DNA of 64,000 nt, from NCBI RefSeq assembly GCF_003646465.1, contig NZ_QZEX01000003.1, forward strand, positions 62,001-126,000, read 5' to 3'. How positions within the stretch are numbered: position 1 is the stretch's first letter; the number at the start of each line of letters is the position of its first letter. The DNA comes from Chachezhania antarctica (GTDB taxonomy: Bacteria > Pseudomonadota > Alphaproteobacteria > Rhodobacterales > Rhodobacteraceae). Below the pieces are notes generated by a model. The model had not been told where the DNA came from and did no database searches. It was given only the letters and a program-made list of their open reading frames with translations. Both the position numbers and the translations under genes were made by a program. Shown here one piece after another: positions 16,670-25,326 of the stretch.

Positions 16670-17812
16670 TCAGATCATCGTTTCGTAAAGTTTCGTGATG
16701 TTCTCCGCCGGCATCTCCCGCCCGTTGCGCTGCGTCGCCTGCGACAGCAGCGCCATTTCCGTCAGCCGGGGGATGTCGCCTTGGGTAATCCCGTAATCGC
16801 CCAGCCGCGCCGGACACCCGGTCAGCGCCGCAAGCCCGGTGGCAGCGTCGAAGATCGCCTCCACAGGGTTGCCATCCAGCCCCAACCGTTTCGAAATCTC
16901 CGCATAGCGCTTGGCCTGCGTTTCGAAGTTGTACCGCAGCACGTACGGCAACAGCGTGCCAAGCACCTGCCCATGCACCGCCGGTATAAGGCTTTCCACC
17001 GGGGTACAAAGCCCGTGGATGCCATCGACCCCCTTCTGCCCGATGCAGACTCCGCCGAGGTAACTGGCCTGCATGAGACCAGAGCGCGCCTCCAGATCGT
17101 CGCCGTGATCAACCGCCACCGGCAAATGCTCCAGCGCCAGCCGTATCGCCGCCAGCGCCAGTTCATCGGCCACCGGATTGATCGAGGTGTTTGTATACGC
17201 GCCAATCGCATGACAGAACGCGTCGAAACCGGTAGCCGCCGTCATCCCTGGCGGCAGGCTCAGCGTCAGTTCCGGATCCATGATCACCGTGCGGGGCTGC
17301 AGCAGCGCCCCCCGGATCACAAACTTTCGCTCCGGGCTTTTCAGCACCGCACCAAGGCTCGATTCCGACCCGGTGCCGCTTGTGGTGGGGATGGCGTAGA
17401 ACGGCGGCAGCGGCCGGTCGCTGCGGTCCACGTTCTGTCCGAAACAGGCGATTGCTTCCTTGCCAGTCAGGATCTCGGCCATCGCGCCTTTGGCGGTGTC
17501 GATGCTCGACCCGCCGCCAAGGGCAATCAGCGCGTCGAACCCACCCGTTTCCCAGATCTCGCGCGTGGCGCGCACGTTCGCTGTGGTGGGGTTCGGACTG
17601 ACCTGATCATAGCTGTCGAAGGCCACGCCTCCCGCCTGCAAGGCCGCCTCGACCCGCGCCAGCACGCCCGCCTCGCGCAAGCCCGGGTCGGTAACGATCA
17701 GCGCACGCGTCTGCCCCCGTCCGGCCAAAAGCGTGCCCAGCCCGTCAACCCGGCCCGCGCCGAACAGCGCATCGCCCGGCCAATTCAGCTCAAAACGCCC
17801 AACCGGTGTCAT
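16670..17812 (-). CDS. Iron-containing alcohol dehydrogenase
   Basis: A 380-residue group III (Fe-type) alcohol dehydrogenase. The NAD-binding GGGSSIDTAKG is near residues 97-107, and the metal-ligand regions DAFCHAIGAY and GIHGLCTPVESL with a later VHGQ follow. It would interconvert an alcohol and an aldehyde or ketone, for example the carbonyl product of a retro-aldol cleavage in the neighbouring cluster; that link is only positional. It is transcribed alone, between an acyl-CoA dehydrogenase relic (downstream) and an IS6-like relic (upstream). Confidence 0.88.
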   Translation of the reverse strand: MTPVGRFELNWPGDALFGAGRVDGLGTLLAGRGQTRALIVTDPGLREAGVLARVEAALQAGGVAFDSYDQVSPNPTTANVRATREIWETGGFDALIALGGGSSIDTAKGAMAEILTGKEAIACFGQNVDRSDRPLPPFYAIPTTSGTGSESSLGAVLKSPERKFVIRGALLQPRTVIMDPELTLSLPPGMTAATGFDAFCHAIGAYTNTSINPVADELALAAIRLALEHLPVAVDHGDDLEARSGLMQASYLGGVCIGQKGVDGIHGLCTPVESLIPAVHGQVLGTLLPYVLRYNFETQAKRYAEISKRLGLDGNPVEAIFDAATGLAALTGCPARLGDYGITQGDIPRLTEMALLSQATQRNGREMPAENITKLYETMI

Positions 17813-18049
17813 ATCAACTCCTGCCGGACGTCACCCCAAGAGGCCCGCCGCACATGAAATGCAAAGCTAGCCCTGCGGCCGACGGCCTCAACTGGATAAT
17901 CCATGGCTTTCCCCGCCTTCCAGCACCATCACGGACCAAATCTGCACGCGGGACAAAGCCCCGACCGGCCGTCAGTACCCGCGGCCAAAAGGCCAGCAAA
18001 CCAAAGGGAACATTATTCTACTCGTGCGTCAATAACTCTAGGCAAGATA

Positions 18050-18290
18050 GACACGCGGGACAACCTGCGAACGACCATCACCAGACCAGAGGACGGAACG
18101 GTTCATCTTCAGCCGACGGGTCTGTTTCTTGAACGCCTTCGGTCGCCGCATACTTCAGAAGCCCGTCATGGCCCAAGTGAACTCCACCACCCACCGGTTC
18201 AACGTCGTGTGATCGACCATAAGGCCGCATTCCGCCGGGATTTCTCGCGGTTCGCGGTACAAGGCTGCATGGCGAACGTCGAGTTGTTGA
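18050..18290 (-). pseudogene. IS6-family transposase N-terminal remnant
   Basis: The minus frame reads HAALYREPREIPAECG, then LMVDHTTLNRWVVEF, then a stop and a degraded RRPKAFKKQTRRLKM stretch. The DHTTLNRWVV segment after a YREP..I..E..L start is the helix-turn-helix region of IS6/IS26-type transposases. No intact ORF or terminal repeats remain. The gap 17813-18296 otherwise shows no gene. It marks past insertion at the left border of the putative IclR regulon. Confidence 0.6.
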
Positions 18291-18296
18291 ACATTC

Positions 18297-19298
18297 TCAG
18301 GGTCGGAGAAACGCGTCCAGTGCCCTCAATAAATCATCGCGCCCCCGCTCGGGCCGATCGAGTAACACGTAGTGAGTGGTGTCGGGGCGGTTCCAGAAAA
18401 CGACGGATTCAGCGTTGGACATGTCCCCCATGAATGCCTCCATGTCCTCGACCCTGCAAAGCCCGTCGTACTCGCCGCGGGCGATCATCACGTTGCAGTA
18501 GACCTGGCTTGCGCTGAACAGGGGCTCGGTGCGCGCGCCCATGATAAACAGATCTTCCAGCATTCCGTTCGGGCTGCGGTATTGCGGCGGATCGCGCGTT
18601 GCGGCCAGCGGATCGCCGTCGATAAGGGCCTGACGAAAAGCTTCGAGCATCGCCGGATCACGCCACGCGGACTTGTCCCTGATAGGGATCTGCCGGTCCC
18701 AATGGACATCCAGAAGCTCGAGCCCGTTCCAGGCGTAATTCCCCCAAGCCGCCTTGTTGAAATGGCCAGAATTTTCCGGATCGTCCCATGCGGATCCAGG
18801 CCCAAACTGGGCATGTGTTCCGGCCCCGCCATAGATCATCATGTAGCCGATGATGTGGCTCACCTTCTCGGGCCAGAGCGCTGCATACATCGCGGCGATG
18901 GTGCCACCGACACCCCAGCCGAAGATCGCGGCGCGGGACTGGCCCGTCGACGCCAGCAGGTGATCGACGGCCGCATCCACATCGCGGGTGATCTCGATGG
19001 AGCGGGCGAGGGACTTTGCGCCGGGCAGCGGCGGCGCGTCCATCTCGGGTGGACGTTCCGACCGGCCGAAACCGCGCGCGTCGACAATATAGCAAACGTG
19101 GCCCTTGGCGGCGAGATCGGCAGCAAGCGAACCGTTCTCGACCGGCAGATCGAATTCGCTCAGCCCCGGAATGCGGGTGCCATGCATCAGCACCATGGGA
19201 ACGCGGTCCGGCACACCATCGCTGCGCACTTCGCGGATCGCGATGCGAACCCCATCGACGGTTTCGACGAAGAAATCTGAGCGCTGGATGTCGGTCAT
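18297..19298 (-). CDS. Alpha/beta-hydrolase-fold protein with Ser-to-Gly at the nucleophile elbow
   Basis: A 333-residue alpha/beta hydrolase (VPMVLMHGTRIPG oxyanion region; VDARGFGRSERP; C-terminal TTHYVLLDRPERG, which may supply the His). The nucleophile elbow reads AAIFGWGVGGTIAAM, that is GWGVG where GxSxG is expected; the codon for the nucleophile position is GGT (Gly). Either catalysis is non-canonical or the protein is a binding or structural paralogue. It diverges from the amidohydrolase and IclR genes across a perfect TTTCAC-ATG-GTGAAA palindrome. It was possibly an esterase or lactonase in origin. Confidence 0.8.
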   Translation of the reverse strand: MTDIQRSDFFVETVDGVRIAIREVRSDGVPDRVPMVLMHGTRIPGLSEFDLPVENGSLAADLAAKGHVCYIVDARGFGRSERPPEMDAPPLPGAKSLARSIEITRDVDAAVDHLLASTGQSRAAIFGWGVGGTIAAMYAALWPEKVSHIIGYMMIYGGAGTHAQFGPGSAWDDPENSGHFNKAAWGNYAWNGLELLDVHWDRQIPIRDKSAWRDPAMLEAFRQALIDGDPLAATRDPPQYRSPNGMLEDLFIMGARTEPLFSASQVYCNVMIARGEYDGLCRVEDMEAFMGDMSNAESVVFWNRPDTTHYVLLDRPERGRDDLLRALDAFLRP

Positions 19299-19374
19299 CG
19301 GGAAGCCTTGTGGATGGTGCGATACTGCAAGGCTAGCGGCGGCTTGTCTTCCCGGTTCGCGGCGTTCCCGTGAA

Positions 19375-19389
19375 TTTCACATGGTGAAA
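19375..19389. promoter_or_regulatory. IclR-regulon palindrome, site 1
   Basis: TTTCACATGGTGAAA is a perfect 6+3+6 palindrome between the divergent alpha/beta hydrolase (start 19298, 84 bases away) and the amidohydrolase (start 19454, 72 bases away). It is the best copy of six such sites in 19-37 kb. Assignment to the adjacent IclR is inference. Confidence 0.65.
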
Positions 19390-19453
19390 CGTCCCGTTGC
19401 CAAGCCCGCTGGTCTCTTTCAGCCGGTGATAGACAGCAGCGGAGGAGCAAAAG

Positions 19454-20242
19454 ATGCTGATCGACACGCATTTGCATATCTTCACAGCTGCCACGCCTCT
19501 TGGCGACGATCGCTGGGATCATCGCGCCAGGCCCGCGCCGGCAAAGGATGCGCTGGCAGAGTTCCAGGTCCATGGTGTGAGCAAAGGCATACTGGCGACC
19601 GCCGGCACGTACCGGTTTCACCGGGAGGACTTTACCCAGGCGCTGGCGGCGCATGCAAATCTGGGCGCCACCACCAACCTGCCATGGGATGTGCCCGAGG
19701 CCGAATTGCGGCGACTAGGGGCCTTGGGGTTTCTGGGCATCAGGCTCCATTGGCGACCGCTGGACATGACGCCCGATCCGGACGACGCTGAGCAGCAGCG
19801 GCTCTTTCGCCTGTGCGCAAAACTGGGCTGGCATGTTCATGTGATCGACCGGCCCGCGCGGCTGGGCCGCACGATCCGCGCCATAGAACGGGCGGGAGCA
19901 TGTGTCGTCGTTGACCACATGGGGTTCATCGACACGCCGGATGGCACTGCGCATCCCTGCTTTCAGGCCCTGTTGCGCGCGGTGGACCGGGGAAGGTGCT
20001 GGGTGACACTGTCGGGCTGGTTTCGCTTCAATGCCTGCGATCCCGATGCACAGGCCCGTGCGCTGGTCGACGCGGGAGGCTGGGACCGGGTGATGTGGGC
20101 CAGCGACTGGCCCTTCGTCGGACATCGCGGTCGGGTCAGCTACGGCGATGCCGTGGCAGCCCTGCACAGGCAGGTGCCCGAGCCAGACCTGCGCGCCCGG
20201 ATCGGCGGCGAGACGGCCGAACGCTTCTACTTTTCCCGGTAG
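19454..20242 (+). CDS. Amidohydrolase-family protein (PDC lactonase-like), copy 1
   Basis: A 262-residue TIM-barrel metal-dependent hydrolase of the 2-pyrone-4,6-dicarboxylate-lactonase-like branch. The metal motif HLH is at the N-terminus (LIDTHLHIFT), the central GWHVHVIDRP and VVVDHMGFIDTP follow, and the closing Asp is in VMWASDWPFVGH. Such enzymes open lactones or hydrolyse or decarboxylate ring-derived acids in the cytoplasm. GGAGGAG precedes the ATG. It is followed by the IclR gene, probably in one transcript. A clear paralogue is at 29177-29989. Confidence 0.85.
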   Translation: MLIDTHLHIFTAATPLGDDRWDHRARPAPAKDALAEFQVHGVSKGILATAGTYRFHREDFTQALAAHANLGATTNLPWDVPEAELRRLGALGFLGIRLHWRPLDMTPDPDDAEQQRLFRLCAKLGWHVHVIDRPARLGRTIRAIERAGACVVVDHMGFIDTPDGTAHPCFQALLRAVDRGRCWVTLSGWFRFNACDPDAQARALVDAGGWDRVMWASDWPFVGHRGRVSYGDAVAALHRQVPEPDLRARIGGETAERFYFSR

Positions 20243-20308
20243 CCTTGCGCCGCCGGAGGATTGACGGCGGCATGAAATGTCGCAACCATTTCCTGGGGAG
20301 GAATACTC

Positions 20309-20335
20309 ATGACACAGCAAAGGAACATCGCGTGA
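20309..20335 (+). CDS. Mini-ORF coupled to the IclR start
   Basis: An eight-codon ORF (MTQQRNIA, then TGA) begins at ATG 20309 behind a strong GGGGAGGA. Its TGA overlaps the GTG start of the IclR gene as GTGA (20332-20335). The layout is the same as in front of the acyl-CoA dehydrogenase at 15.7 kb. It is probably a translational-coupling leader rather than a functional peptide. Confidence 0.4.
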   Translation: MTQQRNIA

Positions 20336-21153
20336 CGTCCTATCAGCCGGTAAATTCGGTGCTGAGGACTCTCGAGATCCTGAAAGTGCTGAATCGGCAA
20401 TCGGTGACATCGGTCAGCCAGCTTCACAAGCTGACCGGGCTGCCCAAACCCACGATCGTCCGGCTTCTGGAAACGCTGATCGCAGCCAATTATGTCGGCC
20501 GCGACGAAAACGGCAGCGGGTATCGCGTGACCTCGACGGTGGCCGAGCTGAGCTGCGGGTTTCATGGCGCGCCCGTCGTGGTCGAGGCCGGGCGGCCCTG
20601 GCTGCAGAAATTAACGCGGGATCTCAAGTGGCCGGCGGCCATCGCGGTGCCCGACGGCAGTTCGGTCGTGGTCTACGACACGACCTGCAGCGACAGCCCG
20701 ATGTCGCCGTATCACGCCAATATCCGCAAGCGGCTGGGCCTGATCTCGATGCCGCTGGGCCGGGCCTACCTGGCCTTTTCGGCGCCCGAGGAACAGCGGT
20801 TGACGATGCGCCTTCTGGAAACATCGGACCATCCGGACAAGCACCTGATGAACGCCCCCGGGCTGATCGAGCAGCTGCTGAATACCAGTCGCAGCGACAA
20901 GTTCGCGGAACGGGTCGGGGGCGAGGCCAATCTCGTGTCTTCGGGCGTGGCGGTGCCGATCTACAACGAGGGTTTCGACAAGGTCCTCGCGACGATCGGC
21001 ATCACGTACTACACCAGCGCCGTCCGCCGGAAAGAGGTCGTGCGCACCTACGTGCCTCATCTGCAGGCCGCAGCCACCGGCATTCGCGAGACCATCATCC
21101 GCCTGACGGGCGGAATGCAGACGGAACCGGTGACCGAGGCGCTGGCGCTTTGA
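20332..21153 (+). CDS. IclR-family transcriptional regulator (MhpR-like)
   Basis: A 273-residue regulator. The winged helix-turn-helix lies at about 8-60 (VNSVLRTLEILKVLNR; SVSQLHKLTGLPKPTIVRLL), and the effector-binding domain follows (SGVAVPIYNEGFDKVLATIG). Family members such as MhpR and PcaR-type proteins usually activate aromatic or organic-acid catabolic operons with their substrate as effector. The GTG at 20332 was chosen (AAGGA seven bases upstream, overlapped by a mini-ORF); ATG 20272 is an alternative. It sits inside the gene block whose six promoters share TTTCAC-N3-GTGAAA, so it is the obvious candidate regulator of all of them. Confidence 0.9.
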   Translation: MTSYQPVNSVLRTLEILKVLNRQSVTSVSQLHKLTGLPKPTIVRLLETLIAANYVGRDENGSGYRVTSTVAELSCGFHGAPVVVEAGRPWLQKLTRDLKWPAAIAVPDGSSVVVYDTTCSDSPMSPYHANIRKRLGLISMPLGRAYLAFSAPEEQRLTMRLLETSDHPDKHLMNAPGLIEQLLNTSRSDKFAERVGGEANLVSSGVAVPIYNEGFDKVLATIGITYYTSAVRRKEVVRTYVPHLQAAATGIRETIIRLTGGMQTEPVTEALAL

Positions 21154-21155
21154 CC

Positions 21156-22670
21156 TCAGGCCCCGGCGACGCCGGGGTCCTTTTTCTTCCACGGACCAAG
21201 GAAGTAGACCGCACAGACCGACGCCAACAAGAGCACGATGGCGATAGGATGCTGTAGCAGTTCCATCGGGTCCCCATCGGACAGCAGGATGGTCTGGTTG
21301 ATCGACCGTTCAAGCTGTGGCGTCAGCACGAAGGCGACGATGAAAGCGATGGTCGAAAACCCGGTGAGCCGCATGATGTAGCCCACTACGGCCGAGCCCA
21401 GCATGATCACCAGCCCGAACACCCCGCCGCCGGCGAAATACATACCGGTGACGCACAGGAGCAACGCACCGGAGTAGACCACCCGCGCCGGTGCGGACAC
21501 GACCATGGACCAGAAACGCATGCCGAACTGACCCACCAACAGATTGGCAAAATTGGCCACCAGCATCGCCCCGAAAAGGCCGTAGATCAGCTGCCCCTGA
21601 CGTTCGAACAGCAGCGGGCCCGGCTGAACACCGTGGATGATGAAGGCGCTGACAAGCAGCGCCGCCGCGATATTGCCCGGGATGCCCAGCGTCAGCAGCG
21701 GGATCAGGTTCGCCCCGACCACGGCGCTGTTGGCCGCCTCGGATGCAGCTATGCCGCGCGGATCACCGGTGCCGAAGCTTTCGGGATCCTTGGCGGCCTG
21801 CTTGGAGATCGAATAGCTGAGGAACCCCGCCGTGGTGGATCCCAGCCCGGGGATCGCCCCGATGACTGTTCCGATGGCAAAGGCTCGCAGTGCCACGAAG
21901 CGGTTCGCCCAGACCTCCTTGAACGTCACCGACTGCTCGCCCGGCTCGAAGCTCTGCGCGCGGTCCAGGTTGCTGCCGCGCGGGGCCGTGGCGAATTCGG
22001 AGAAACGCAGGAAGATCTCGGTCACAGCCAGCATCCCCACGGCCATCGCCGCCAAGGGCATCCCATCCAGCAACTCGATATAGCCGAAGGTGAAGCGTGC
22101 CGACCCCAGCGCCGGGTCGATCCCGACGGAGGCAAGCAGGAACCCCAGCGCCACCGACATCAGCCCCTTGATCAGAGACGCGCCGACCAGACCCGAGATT
22201 ACGGTGAAGGCGAGGATCATCAGCGCCGTGATCTCGATTGGCCCCATCTTTAACGCGACGGCGGCAAGCGGAACGGAAACGGTGATCAGGACGATATCGC
22301 TCGAGATGTCGCCGAAGACCGAATAGTACAGCGAGTATTTCATCGCCTTCCCGCCCTGCCCCTTCTTGGCCATCGGATACCCGTCAAGCGCGGTGGCCGC
22401 GGATTCAGGTGTGCCGGGCGTGTTCAGCAGGATCGAGGGCACGGCCCCGCCCACCGTGCCGCCCTTGTTGATGGAGATCAGGAAGCTGATCGCGGTGAGC
22501 GTATCGAGCGAGTAGGTCAGCGGAATGGCAATGGCGAGCGCCATCAGAATGCTGAGACCGGGGATCGCGCCCACGATCTGGCCCAGCATCACGCCAAGCA
22601 GGATGTAGATCAGGTTCGTCAGCGTAAAGGCGTCGCCGATGCCCGCGATGATGGTTGTTAGGTCGAGCAT
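21156..22670 (-). CDS. tctA: TctA-family permease, second system
   Basis: A 504-residue inner-membrane permease (GQIVGAIPGLSILMALAIAI near the N-terminus; SILLNTPGTPESAATALDGY; the second-half repeat GAIPGLGSTTAGFLSYS). Its motifs differ from those of the 9.3-kb TctA (NTPGTPESA instead of NLPGSVTSA), so it is not a recent duplicate. It is the last gene of a TctC-TctB-TctA operon. An IclR-regulon palindrome lies upstream of that operon, so it probably imports the acid that feeds the block 18-38 kb. Confidence 0.93.
   Translation of the reverse strand: MLDLTTIIAGIGDAFTLTNLIYILLGVMLGQIVGAIPGLSILMALAIAIPLTYSLDTLTAISFLISINKGGTVGGAVPSILLNTPGTPESAATALDGYPMAKKGQGGKAMKYSLYYSVFGDISSDIVLITVSVPLAAVALKMGPIEITALMILAFTVISGLVGASLIKGLMSVALGFLLASVGIDPALGSARFTFGYIELLDGMPLAAMAVGMLAVTEIFLRFSEFATAPRGSNLDRAQSFEPGEQSVTFKEVWANRFVALRAFAIGTVIGAIPGLGSTTAGFLSYSISKQAAKDPESFGTGDPRGIAASEAANSAVVGANLIPLLTLGIPGNIAAALLVSAFIIHGVQPGPLLFERQGQLIYGLFGAMLVANFANLLVGQFGMRFWSMVVSAPARVVYSGALLLCVTGMYFAGGGVFGLVIMLGSAVVGYIMRLTGFSTIAFIVAFVLTPQLERSINQTILLSDGDPMELLQHPIAIVLLLASVCAVYFLGPWKKKDPGVAGA
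21160..21187 (+). terminator. Rho-independent terminator of the IclR gene, inside the tctA 3' end
   Basis: CCCCGGC and GCCGGGG (21161-21177, loop GAC) are followed by TCCTTTTTCTT. It stops the IclR transcript. The same bases encode the last residues of the convergent TctA (KKKDPGVAGA), so coding and terminator functions overlap. Confidence 0.7.
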
Positions 22671-22688
22671 TGTGTTGTCTTTCGGGCC

Positions 22689-23111
22689 CTAGGGCAGTCC
22701 GCGTTGCAGGACGAATTCGAACAGCGCCCAGACGCAAAGCGGCAGGCCAAGGGCGATCCCCGCGATCCAGGGCCACCGCCGCTCGCCCGAGACCAGCGCA
22801 AGCGCGGCAAGCAGCGGTATCATGACGGTGAGATAGCCGAAGCGTTCAAGTCCCAGAACGGCCAGAAGCGTCAGGCCGACGACGCCGAGAAACACGCCGA
22901 ACTGGCGTATGCCCGGGAATTCGAAGCTGTCGCGCCCCAAGCCCAGTTGGATCGCGCCCAGAACGATGAACATCCATGCGCCGATCTGTGGAAACAGCGC
23001 CGGGTAGGGCATCATCCCGCTGACCATCCGGACATTTGCCGGTATTCCGTAAAGCAGGAGGAATGCGCCAAACGCTATGGCCATTCCCCCGATGATGCGA
23101 TCCAGTGCCAT
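22689..23111 (-). CDS. tctB: TctB-family small membrane subunit, second system
   Basis: A 140-residue membrane protein with four hydrophobic stretches (IIGGMAIAFGAFLLLYGI; FPQIGAWMFIVLGAIQLGL; VFLGVVGLTLLAVLGL; LPLCVWALFEFVL). Position between tctC and tctA, size and topology identify it as TctB. It is separated from tctA by 18 bases. Confidence 0.85.
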   Translation of the reverse strand: MALDRIIGGMAIAFGAFLLLYGIPANVRMVSGMMPYPALFPQIGAWMFIVLGAIQLGLGRDSFEFPGIRQFGVFLGVVGLTLLAVLGLERFGYLTVMIPLLAALALVSGERRWPWIAGIALGLPLCVWALFEFVLQRGLP

Positions 23112-23124
23112 GGTCGTGCCGAAC

Positions 23125-24087
23125 TCAGTTGCCGCGCTTCGCGAACGCGTCCTGGTATTCGGCCGCCTGTTTCTTGATGAATTCCAGCGTTTTGTCCTTG
23201 CCCAGATTGGCCGGCACGGCGTCGAGGTTTTCCATCAGCGTATTGTAGGCATCGGATTCGATGGCCTCGGCGAATACCGTTTCCAGACAAGACTGGATAG
23301 CAGGATCGACACCCTTGGGCAGTACGACAAGCACATAGGCCCCGGCGGTCACGTTCACGCCGCTTTCGAACGTGGTCTTGGTGTCGGGCGCATACGAAAC
23401 CCGCTCTTCGACCAGTGTCGAAAGCTGCTTCATTTTCCCTGCCTCGATTTGCTGGATATGTTGCGAGCCCTGGATCGTGGCATCGACATGACCACCAAGC
23501 GCACTTTGCAGCGCGTCCGAGGCACCGTTACCGGGGATCGGCACAAGGTTGACGCCGTAGTGCTCTCCGATCCGTTCGACCGCGATCTCCAGCGCCATTG
23601 CCGAGGTGGAGATGGTGGCCTTGCCCTTCTCGCGGGCGTATTCGATGAATTCTTCCAGCGTGTCGTAGGGGGCATCTTCCAGCGCGACCAGACCGAAGGT
23701 CACCGACATGGCCGTCGCCGGGTAGTCGAAGCTTTCCCAGGTGAAGGGCATGCCCTGGTTGGCATAAGGATCCAGCGTCACAGTATTGGTGGAGCCCACG
23801 CCGACCGTCAGCCCGTCGGGTTTTGCGCCCAGCAGGCCGGTCATCATGACACCGCCGCCCGCGCCGGGCTTGTTGCTGACCGGCACCGTCCAGCCCTGGC
23901 TTTCCTCGATCTCGGCGGCGAGCGTGCGTGCGATGGCGTCGGTGCCCCCGCCCGCGGCATAGGCCACGACGAATTCCACAGGACCCGAGGGGTAGCCCTC
24001 GGGGCACTCCTGCGCGCTGGCCGCCGATGCCGCCAGAAGGGCCCCGGCCATTGCAAGCGGCGGTCCAAATATCTGTTTCATGTGCAT
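23125..24087 (-). CDS. tctC: TctC-family binding protein, second system
   Basis: A 320-residue periplasmic receptor. ATG 24087 is preceded by GGGAGG at six bases and gives a signal peptide (MHMKQIFGPPLAMAGALL, then ASAASAQ). The mature part has the family start VEFVVAYAAGGGTDAIARTL and GAGGGVMMTG. It is the first gene of the operon. The palindrome at 24204-24218 lies 124 bases upstream of its start. The natural ligand is unknown; carboxylates are the known class. Confidence 0.9.
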   Translation of the reverse strand: MHMKQIFGPPLAMAGALLAASAASAQECPEGYPSGPVEFVVAYAAGGGTDAIARTLAAEIEESQGWTVPVSNKPGAGGGVMMTGLLGAKPDGLTVGVGSTNTVTLDPYANQGMPFTWESFDYPATAMSVTFGLVALEDAPYDTLEEFIEYAREKGKATISTSAMALEIAVERIGEHYGVNLVPIPGNGASDALQSALGGHVDATIQGSQHIQQIEAGKMKQLSTLVEERVSYAPDTKTTFESGVNVTAGAYVLVVLPKGVDPAIQSCLETVFAEAIESDAYNTLMENLDAVPANLGKDKTLEFIKKQAAEYQDAFAKRGN

Positions 24088-24203
24088 TGCTTTCCTCCCA
24101 AAGAAAGTCGTCATGACGCTCTGTCCGAGCTGCCCGGCCATGTCCCGGCCATGGACATCAGCCTATCCGCGGGTCTTTTTCGAACCACTTCATTAGGGTG
24201 GTG

Positions 24204-24218
24204 TTTCATGACATGAAA
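24204..24218. promoter_or_regulatory. IclR-regulon palindrome, site 2
   Basis: TTTCATGACATGAAA is a perfect 6+3+6 palindrome upstream of the tctCBA operon, and also just after the 3' end of the metallo-beta-lactamase-fold gene. It differs from the consensus only by the symmetric C/G to T/A change at position 6. Confidence 0.6.
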
Positions 24219-24241
24219 TGCAGCCGACCGCCAAGACGGCC

Positions 24242-25132
24242 TCACGATGCCTCCTCATCCAGGAAGCTGTAGGCATAGCCTGCGCCGTCCTGCGAAACGT
24301 AGCCCGCTGTCGGGCCGGGGAAGTGCGTGGGCAGCAGAAGCGTACGGTCCTGCGCCGCCGCGGCCAGCAGCGTACGCCGCGACTCCGTGGCCATGACCGG
24401 ATCCCAGCAGTAGCGGGTCGACCAGTCCGGCTCCCGGCATTGCAACGGATGATGGATCAGATCGCCAAGCGCCACCGCTTCCAGTGCGCCCGAACGGATG
24501 CGCACACAATAGTGCCCCGGAGAATGCCCGGGTGACGGCTCGATCCGCACATGATCGTCGATTTCATGCGCGCCGTCGATCAGCCTGGCCTGCCCGGCCT
24601 CCATGATCGGCAGGCAATTGATCTGCCAGACCCCGTCGCGCTGAAGCGGCGGGACATCACCCGTTTCGGCCACATTCTTCCAGTACGCGTACTCGGTTGC
24701 GCTGAAGATGTACGTGGCATTCGGGAAGGTCGGGACCCAGGCACCGTTCTCCAACCGCGTGTTCCAGCCGGTGTGATCGATATGCAGATGGGTGCAGAGC
24801 ACCACGTCGATCTCATCGACGGAAAACCCCAGCGCGTGGAACCTGTCCAGCCAGGGCCGTGTCGGCCAGACCACCGCGTCGGTGAACTTGTGCTCGCCGT
24901 TACAGGTGTCGATCAGGATCGTGCGCCGCGGCGTGCGGACAACGAAACTCTGGAACGCCATCACGATCTGGCCCGTTTCGGGAACGTAAAGGAAGGGCTC
25001 CATCGTCTCGTAATGCCGGGCCGCCGCCTCCCGTGTCGCGCCGATGAAGAACGTCTCGGGCGTCTTGCCGGGGCGGACCGTCTCGGGAATAGCCGAAATG
25101 GTCACATCGCCAAGGCGGATGTCTTGCATCAT
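24242..25132 (-). CDS. Metallo-beta-lactamase-fold hydrolase (AHL-lactonase-like), copy 1
   Basis: A 296-residue MBL-fold protein. The zinc motif THLHIDHTGWN is near 109-119, later ligands are in SPGHSPGHY and VALGDLIHHP, and the final His is in LPTHFPG. This class contains lactonases and other ester or thioester hydrolases. ATG 25132 was chosen because GAGGAG lies seven bases upstream; the frame extends further but crosses the regulatory palindrome. It diverges from the MFS gene. Within the regulon, hydrolysis of a lactone intermediate made by the Baeyer-Villiger enzyme is a reasonable guess. Confidence 0.85.
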   Translation of the reverse strand: MMQDIRLGDVTISAIPETVRPGKTPETFFIGATREAAARHYETMEPFLYVPETGQIVMAFQSFVVRTPRRTILIDTCNGEHKFTDAVVWPTRPWLDRFHALGFSVDEIDVVLCTHLHIDHTGWNTRLENGAWVPTFPNATYIFSATEYAYWKNVAETGDVPPLQRDGVWQINCLPIMEAGQARLIDGAHEIDDHVRIEPSPGHSPGHYCVRIRSGALEAVALGDLIHHPLQCREPDWSTRYCWDPVMATESRRTLLAAAAQDRTLLLPTHFPGPTAGYVSQDGAGYAYSFLDEEAS

Positions 25133-25218
25133 GGGGCAGCTCCTCGTTCTTTCCGACCTCCGCGAACCCGGCCACCTATCACGGGCGCCATTCCCGGCGG
25201 CGTAGCGCCAGAGCGCCG

Positions 25219-25233
25219 TTTCGCCCGGTGAAA
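25219..25233. promoter_or_regulatory. IclR-regulon palindrome, site 3
   Basis: TTTCGCCCGGTGAAA has one symmetry-breaking base and lies between the divergent MBL-fold gene (94 bases) and the MFS gene (101 bases). Confidence 0.55.
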
Positions 25234-25326
25234 TGCCACGGCTTTGCTCTGCTCTCTTTACGGACGCGGCGTCACGCTCTCCCGGATCCGACCTCATCGG
25301 TGAGCCTGAGGCAACCCTGCACCCGA

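Noticed and set aside
20272-20299. GAAATG ... CATTTC inverted repeat just before the IclR gene, considered as a seventh regulon site
   Set aside because: Half-site orientation and spacing differ from the TTTCAC-N3-GTGAAA sites.
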